Part shown: one piece after another, positions 60,330-64,000 of the stretch | Position numbering within the stretch: the stretch's first letter is position 1 | How the letters are laid out: each line of letters starts with the position of its first letter | Assembly: GCF_014636495.1 (NCBI RefSeq) | Contig: NZ_BMEM01000003.1 | Location: forward strand, 186,001 to 250,000 | Reading direction: 5' to 3' | DNA length: 64,000 nt | Source of the DNA: Ornithinimicrobium tianjinense | GTDB lineage: Bacteria; Actinomycetota; Actinomycetes; Actinomycetales; Dermatophilaceae | Program-made: the position numbers and the translations under genes | Notes under the pieces: generated by a model | Told to the model about the DNA's origin: nothing | The model's input: the letters and a program-made list of their open reading frames with translations, nothing else | The model's database searches: none

Positions 60330-60342
60330 TAGGCTAGCCTCA
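60330..60342. promoter_or_regulatory. Candidate divergent promoter/operator with AGGCTAGCCT palindrome
   Basis: AGGCTAGCCT (60331-60340) is a perfect 10-bp palindrome in the 81-bp gap between two divergent glycosyltransferase genes. TAGGCT on the plus strand resembles a -10 element, and the minus strand offers a similar hexamer. No clear -35 was found; support is weak. Confidence 0.35.
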
Positions 60343-60376
60343 TCGACCGATGATCGCCCCCCCCTGGAGGATTGAC

Positions 60377-61432
60377 GTGCCTGAGCTGGCCATAGGGACG
60401 ACGGCCACGACGACACCGATGGGTGCCCAGGCCTACGCAGGGGCGATCACGAGTCGCGCGGAGCAGGCGCTGAGGGAGCTCGGCTTCGAGGACTGGCACG
60501 TCCGCTCGGTCGTCTCGAGATCCCTGCGGTCGCAGCTGGCCGGCGACCGAAGGCTGCCTATGGGTCGGCTTACATCCGGCTCACCCCGTGAGCGACGCCT
60601 CCTTGGGAGGCTCCTCTGGCCCCGCCAAGCTGTTGTTCACCGCATGGACCTCGTTCTCCCGCCGCCGTCTGGTCCCGACGTCGTGACGCTCCACGACGTG
60701 GTCTCGTGGAAGTTCGACGACGAGTCTGCCCCGGTAGCCGCAGCCTCGGCTGAACTGCGGAGCGCGGACGCGGTCATCTGTGTCTCACGGTTCACCGCTG
60801 ATGAGGCCGAGCGACTTCTCGGTCTGCGTGCCCCGATAGTGATTCCCAACGGCGTAGGCGATGAGTACTTCGCAGCAGCGCCATTAGACGCGGCGACGCT
60901 CTCCCATCTCGGGTTGCAGCGACCATTCGTCCTCTACGCCGGCGGATCAGCGGCGCGTAAGAACCTGCCGGCCCTGGCAGAGGCGTGGCGGCTCGTCCTG
61001 GACCGGATCCCCACCCATGACCTTGCCCTGGCGGGCCCCCGGAGCCCTGAGCGTGACCGGATCTTCGCGACAGTGCCACGGGTGATCCACCTTGGTCGCC
61101 TCCCGGACCGTCTGATGCCCGGGCTCGTCGCGTCAGCCTCAACCGTCGTGGTGCCCTCTCTATATGAGGGGTTCGGGTTACCAGCACTGGAGGCCATGGC
61201 GGCCGGCGTCCCGCTGCTGTCCAGCAACCGGAGCTCCCTTCCCGAAGTCGTCGGTGACGGGGGCACTCTTGTCGAGCCGACGGGTTCGGGGCTCGCTGAA
61301 GGCTTGGAGCATGTCGTGGCGGGAGGTGGAGACGTTGCTGCGGCTGCCCAAAGAGGCAGGCGACGCGCGGCGGAATTCACCTGGGACAGAAGCGCGCGTC
61401 GTCACGCAGAGGTCTGGACGTCGCTGATGTGA
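60377..61432 (+). CDS. GT4-family glycosyltransferase
   Basis: A 351-residue GT4 enzyme of the mannosyltransferase-like group. VVTLHDVVSWKF, AVICVSRFTADEAERLLGL, VIPNGVGDEYF, FVLYAGGSAARKNLPALAEAW, and the donor-site VVPSLYEGFGLPALEAMAAGVPLLSSNRSSLPEVVGDGG. Start GTG 60377 is chosen because GGAGG (60366-60370) stands six bases before it; ATG 60350 has no ribosome site. Divergent from the neighbouring glycosyltransferase at 59147-60295 and convergent with the GT25-like gene 9 bp away. Confidence 0.92.
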   Translation: MPELAIGTTATTTPMGAQAYAGAITSRAEQALRELGFEDWHVRSVVSRSLRSQLAGDRRLPMGRLTSGSPRERRLLGRLLWPRQAVVHRMDLVLPPPSGPDVVTLHDVVSWKFDDESAPVAAASAELRSADAVICVSRFTADEAERLLGLRAPIVIPNGVGDEYFAAAPLDAATLSHLGLQRPFVLYAGGSAARKNLPALAEAWRLVLDRIPTHDLALAGPRSPERDRIFATVPRVIHLGRLPDRLMPGLVASASTVVVPSLYEGFGLPALEAMAAGVPLLSSNRSSLPEVVGDGGTLVEPTGSGLAEGLEHVVAGGGDVAAAAQRGRRRAAEFTWDRSARRHAEVWTSLM

Positions 61433-61441
61433 GAATCGTGG

Positions 61442-62194
61442 CTAGATCTTCGTCTGGCGGGGGGCTCTCTCGGCCCAGACAATCCGGCCGCGCGAATCCG
61501 TCTGAAAGGGGCGCATTCCGCGACGGCCGGGGTCTACGGACGACTCCGAGGACGGCACTTGACCTGCCAAGGAGAAGCGGGAGCGACCGACCTCGCCAGG
61601 GAAGAGGGTGCGCAGGAGACGCATGTAGTGATCCAGCGGCTGAAGCATCGACCCTTCCAAGAATGTCGACACCTGGCCGGCGAAGTCGCCACGCACCATC
61701 AGACAGTGGGCGCCCCAGCCCCAAGCCGCGTCTACCACCTGTGGTGCCGGGACCTGCAGCCGTGGTCGAACGGACCTGGCCGCTCGGCGCACCAAGTGGG
61801 ACGCCACCGTCCGCTCGAGCGCCAGTTTCGCGCGATGGGGCCTAGCGGTCAGCGGCACCCAGCCAAGCTGGACGAGTCGCATGCCCCGCTGGTCGGCGTC
61901 CGTCATGGCTCGAGTCAGGGCGCCTGCGAAGCCGTCCCAGAACAGAACGTCATCCTCGAGGATGACGACCCAGTCCGTGCCGACCTCGGCGGCCTCGCGC
62001 ATGACTGCACGGTGCGACAGGAAGCATCCAACCTCGCCCTTCGTGAGGCCTCTGGCCTCGGGCGGCACCTGATCGATTCTGCGACCGTCGACGGCAGGGA
62101 AGACGCTCGAGTGCAGACCAGTCGTCGCCTCGCGAGCGCGGAAGGCGGCCAACCTTTCCGTAGCACCCGAAAGATTGATGACGAGGGAGCGCAT
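61442..62194 (-). CDS. GT25-family (LPS glycosyltransferase-like) protein
   Basis: A 250-residue GT25-type enzyme. It begins RSLVINLSGATERLAAFRA, has VFPAVDGRRID, then LTKGEVGCFLSHRAVMREAAEVGTDWVVILEDDVLF, where the E-D-D motif should bind metal, and VVDAAWGWGAHCLMVRGDF, LDHYMRLL later on (the D...Y block). Relatives add galactose or glucose to lipooligosaccharides. ATG 62194 has GGAG upstream. Divergent from the GT4 gene at 62289, with a 94-bp gap. Confidence 0.9.
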   Translation of the reverse strand: MRSLVINLSGATERLAAFRAREATTGLHSSVFPAVDGRRIDQVPPEARGLTKGEVGCFLSHRAVMREAAEVGTDWVVILEDDVLFWDGFAGALTRAMTDADQRGMRLVQLGWVPLTARPHRAKLALERTVASHLVRRAARSVRPRLQVPAPQVVDAAWGWGAHCLMVRGDFAGQVSTFLEGSMLQPLDHYMRLLRTLFPGEVGRSRFSLAGQVPSSESSVDPGRRGMRPFQTDSRGRIVWAERAPRQTKI

Positions 62195-62288
62195 GAGCTC
62201 CACATTAGTGGCGTCACACGGAGCCGCCCTACACCCGACCACGCCTGCGATAGGTTGTCGTTCGGGCGGACGACGCAGAAGGCAGGCC

Positions 62289-63425
62289 ATGGCAGGGGCA
62301 GCATCAACGATCGCGATCGCGCACGACTACCTCACGCAGCAGGGCGGCGCGGAGCGGGTCGTGCTGGCGCTCAGCCGCGCCTTCCCGGAGGCGCCGATCT
62401 ACACGACGCTGTACGACCCGGCGACGACGTTCCCGGAGTTCGGTGACCGGCAGGTCGTCACGAGCCCGCTCAACCGCCTCGCCTTTCTGCGGCGCGACCA
62501 CCGAGCGGCGCTCCCACTGCTGGCTCCCGCATCGAACGCCGTGAGGATCGACGCCGACGTCGTCATCGCCTCGAGCAGCGGATGGGCGCACGGCTTTCGC
62601 AGCACCGGGCGCACACTCGTCTACTGCCACAACCCGGCGCGCTGGCTCTACCAGACCGACCAGTACCTCGGCGACGCCGGCCGTCTGTCGCCCAAGCGGT
62701 TCGCGGTCACGGCGCTCGGGCCCGCGCTGCGTCGCTGGGACCGCAGGGCCGCCCACCGTGCTGACCGGTACCTGGCCAACTCCAACGTGGTGCGCGAGCG
62801 GATCGCCGCGGCATACGGAATCGAGGCAGACGTGGTCCCGCCGCCGCCCGGGCTCGGGACCGGCGGCGAGCAGTCGGCTCACCGAGAGCTGACGGACTGG
62901 CAGGACCGAAGGTTCTGGCTCGTGGTCTCGCGACTCATGCCGTACAAGAACGTGGATGTCGTCCTGGACGCCTTCCGTGACCGGCCGGACGACCGGCTCG
63001 TCATCGTCGGCGCGGGCCCCGAGCGGGAGCGGTTGGTGCAGATGCTGCCGCCGAACGCTCGGATCGTCTCGGGAGTGAGCGACGCCGAGCTGCGGTGGAT
63101 CTACGCCCACGCGGCCGGTCTGATCGCGCCGAGTCACGAGGACTTCGGCCTCACCCCGCTCGAGGCCAACTCTTGGGGACTCCCCGTCGTGGCCCTCCGG
63201 GCGGGCGGCTACCTCGACACGGTCGTGGAGGGCCGCAGCGGCCTCTTCTTCGAGGAGGTGCAGCCGGCAGCGGTCTCCCGTGCGCTCGATGCGGCCTCGG
63301 CACATGCGTGGCACCAGGAGGTCCTCAAGGCTCACGCCCAGGAGTTCGGGGAGGGTCGTTTCGCGGCACGGATCCGGCAGGAGGTCGAGCGCCTTCTCGA
63401 CGGTCCAGCCGCTCCCGGCCCCTGA
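62289..63425 (+). CDS. GT4-family glycosyltransferase (WbaZ-like mannosyltransferase)
   Basis: A 378-residue GT4 enzyme of the group that includes mannosyltransferases such as WbaZ. It has IAIAHDYLTQQGGAERVVLALSRAFPEAPIYTTLYDP, TLVYCHNPARWLYQTDQYL (strongly diagnostic), YLANSNVVRERIAAAYG, FWLVVSRLMPYKNVDVVLDAF, LVIVGAGPERERL and SHEDFGLTPLEANSWGLPVVALRAGGYLDTV. ATG 62289 has AGGCAGG nearby. GC and codon usage are back to the genome norm, so it probably belongs to the older part of the locus. Last gene of the polysaccharide locus. Confidence 0.93.
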   Translation: MAGAASTIAIAHDYLTQQGGAERVVLALSRAFPEAPIYTTLYDPATTFPEFGDRQVVTSPLNRLAFLRRDHRAALPLLAPASNAVRIDADVVIASSSGWAHGFRSTGRTLVYCHNPARWLYQTDQYLGDAGRLSPKRFAVTALGPALRRWDRRAAHRADRYLANSNVVRERIAAAYGIEADVVPPPPGLGTGGEQSAHRELTDWQDRRFWLVVSRLMPYKNVDVVLDAFRDRPDDRLVIVGAGPERERLVQMLPPNARIVSGVSDAELRWIYAHAAGLIAPSHEDFGLTPLEANSWGLPVVALRAGGYLDTVVEGRSGLFFEEVQPAAVSRALDAASAHAWHQEVLKAHAQEFGEGRFAARIRQEVERLLDGPAAPGP

Positions 63426-63592
63426 TGACCTCCTCCACCGCCGCCCGCTGACCTGCGAACTGCGGCCCTGGTCAGCGGCACCCGCTTGACGGACGGCATA
63501 CCCGCCTGAAGGGCCGCGACCCGCTGCGAGCACTCGGCCAGCCCATCATCGCGTGCTGGTCAGCGGCCGCGCCTAGGAGGAAACTCGGTGGC
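63426..63592. other. 167-bp intergenic region with a 12-bp direct repeat
   Basis: Between the last glycosyltransferase gene and the last partial gene. CTGGTCAGCGGC occurs at 63468-63479 and again at 63556-63567. No gene, terminator or promoter is convincing here. Confidence 0.6.
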
Positions 63593-64000
63593 ATGTTCAT
63601 CGAGCACGCCCGGAAGTCCACGGCCGAGGGTGACGTCGCGGCCTACCTCGAGGAGGAGGAGGGCGCCTGGGGGTTCGTGCCCGACTACGCGGGGTGCTTC
63701 ACCGCCCGCCCTGAGGTGGCCCGTGCCTGGCGCCGTCTCAACCTGACGATCCGCGAGGGCATGGACCGCCGCGACTACGAGCTCGCGTCGATCGCGGTGG
63801 CGCGGGCCCGCCGGTCCACCTACTGCACGGTCGCGCACTCGTCCTTCCTGCGGGACGTGTGCGGCGACGAGGAGAGCCTGCGGCTGATCCACGCCAACCC
63901 CACCGGGCACTCGCTGGCGCCACGGGACGCCGCGATCTTCCGCTACGCCACGAAGATCGCGGTCGACCCGTCCGCGGTCACTGAGGAGGATGTCGAGGAG
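63593..64000 (+). CDS. Carboxymuconolactone decarboxylase (AhpD-like) family protein, cut by window edge
   Basis: The first 136 codons of an alkylhydroperoxidase/CMD-fold protein. The helix ELASIAVARARRSTYCTVAHSSFLRDV contains the C-x3-H piece of the active-site pattern (C-x2-C-x3-H in AhpD; only one Cys here, TYCTVAH, so the redox Cys pair is incomplete and peroxidase activity is uncertain). The start ATG 63593 follows GGAGG by 12 bases, a longer spacing than usual. The C-terminus is beyond the right edge. Confidence 0.87.
   Translation, partial: MFIEHARKSTAEGDVAAYLEEEEGAWGFVPDYAGCFTARPEVARAWRRLNLTIREGMDRRDYELASIAVARARRSTYCTVAHSSFLRDVCGDEESLRLIHANPTGHSLAPRDAAIFRYATKIAVDPSAVTEEDVEE

Overview
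The window is very GC-rich, densely packed chromosomal DNA from an actinobacterium. The pstP-fhaB-fhaA block next to tRNA-Leu(CAG), two proteins with type 2 cell-wall-binding repeats, a bacterial LigB-type DNA ligase, a DUF5709 protein and a textbook actinobacterial LexA box all point to Actinomycetota. My best guess is Micrococcales, near Ornithinimicrobium, Serinicoccus or Janibacter; the family assignment is inference.

Layout. 1-4.2 kb: the start of the cell-division/Ser-Thr phosphorylation operon (pstP cut by the left edge, fhaB, fhaA), two paralogous lipoproteins and tRNA-Leu. 4.2-14.6 kb: housekeeping and accessory singletons: an ArsR/SRPBCC pair with its operator, a VOC protein, a LexA-controlled DUF222-HNH (13E12-type) nuclease, DUF2237, an isoaspartyl methyltransferase, a frameshifted MFS transporter, GNAT, DUF5709, a kinase-like protein, exonuclease III and DUF488. 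14.6-22.3 kb: the ybdD-cstA peptide/pyruvate uptake pair, a striking 437-bp noncoding inverted structure built of 7 + 7 tandem 22-bp units, a heterodimeric ABC exporter and a DUF305 lipoprotein. 22.4-35.4 kb: an LVIVD-repeat secreted protein, an odd sheath/AAA-like fusion protein, a frameshifted subtilase with cell-wall-binding repeats, a three-gene two-component operon, an alpha/beta hydrolase, a cell-wall-binding polysaccharide deacetylase and LigB. 35.5-43.1 kb: an acyl-CoA ligase, a four-gene cassette resembling a type VII secretion effector with partner and immunity/chaperone genes, an FAD oxidoreductase and a dicarboxylate symporter.

43.2-63.4 kb is one large exopolysaccharide locus: a nucleotidyltransferase/PqqD-like pair, a tyrosine kinase with chain-length domain (BY-kinase), a GT4-GT2 fusion, a Wzy-like polymerase/ligase, many GT4 and GT2 glycosyltransferases, a GT14-like enzyme, a pyruvyl transferase, a Wzx-like flippase and a GT25-like enzyme. 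The first six genes of the main run are coupled by successive 4-bp overlaps. The middle part (about 53.6-60.3 kb) has visibly lower GC and relaxed codon use, so it looks like a later acquisition. No priming sugar-phosphate transferase is present in the window. The window ends inside a carboxymuconolactone-decarboxylase-family gene.

The best candidates for something new are the inverted 22-bp repeat arrays (17288-17724), the type VII-like cassette (37177-40415), the sheath/AAA-like fusion (23913-24515), and a DNA-wide bias that confines TAT almost entirely to the context GTATG.
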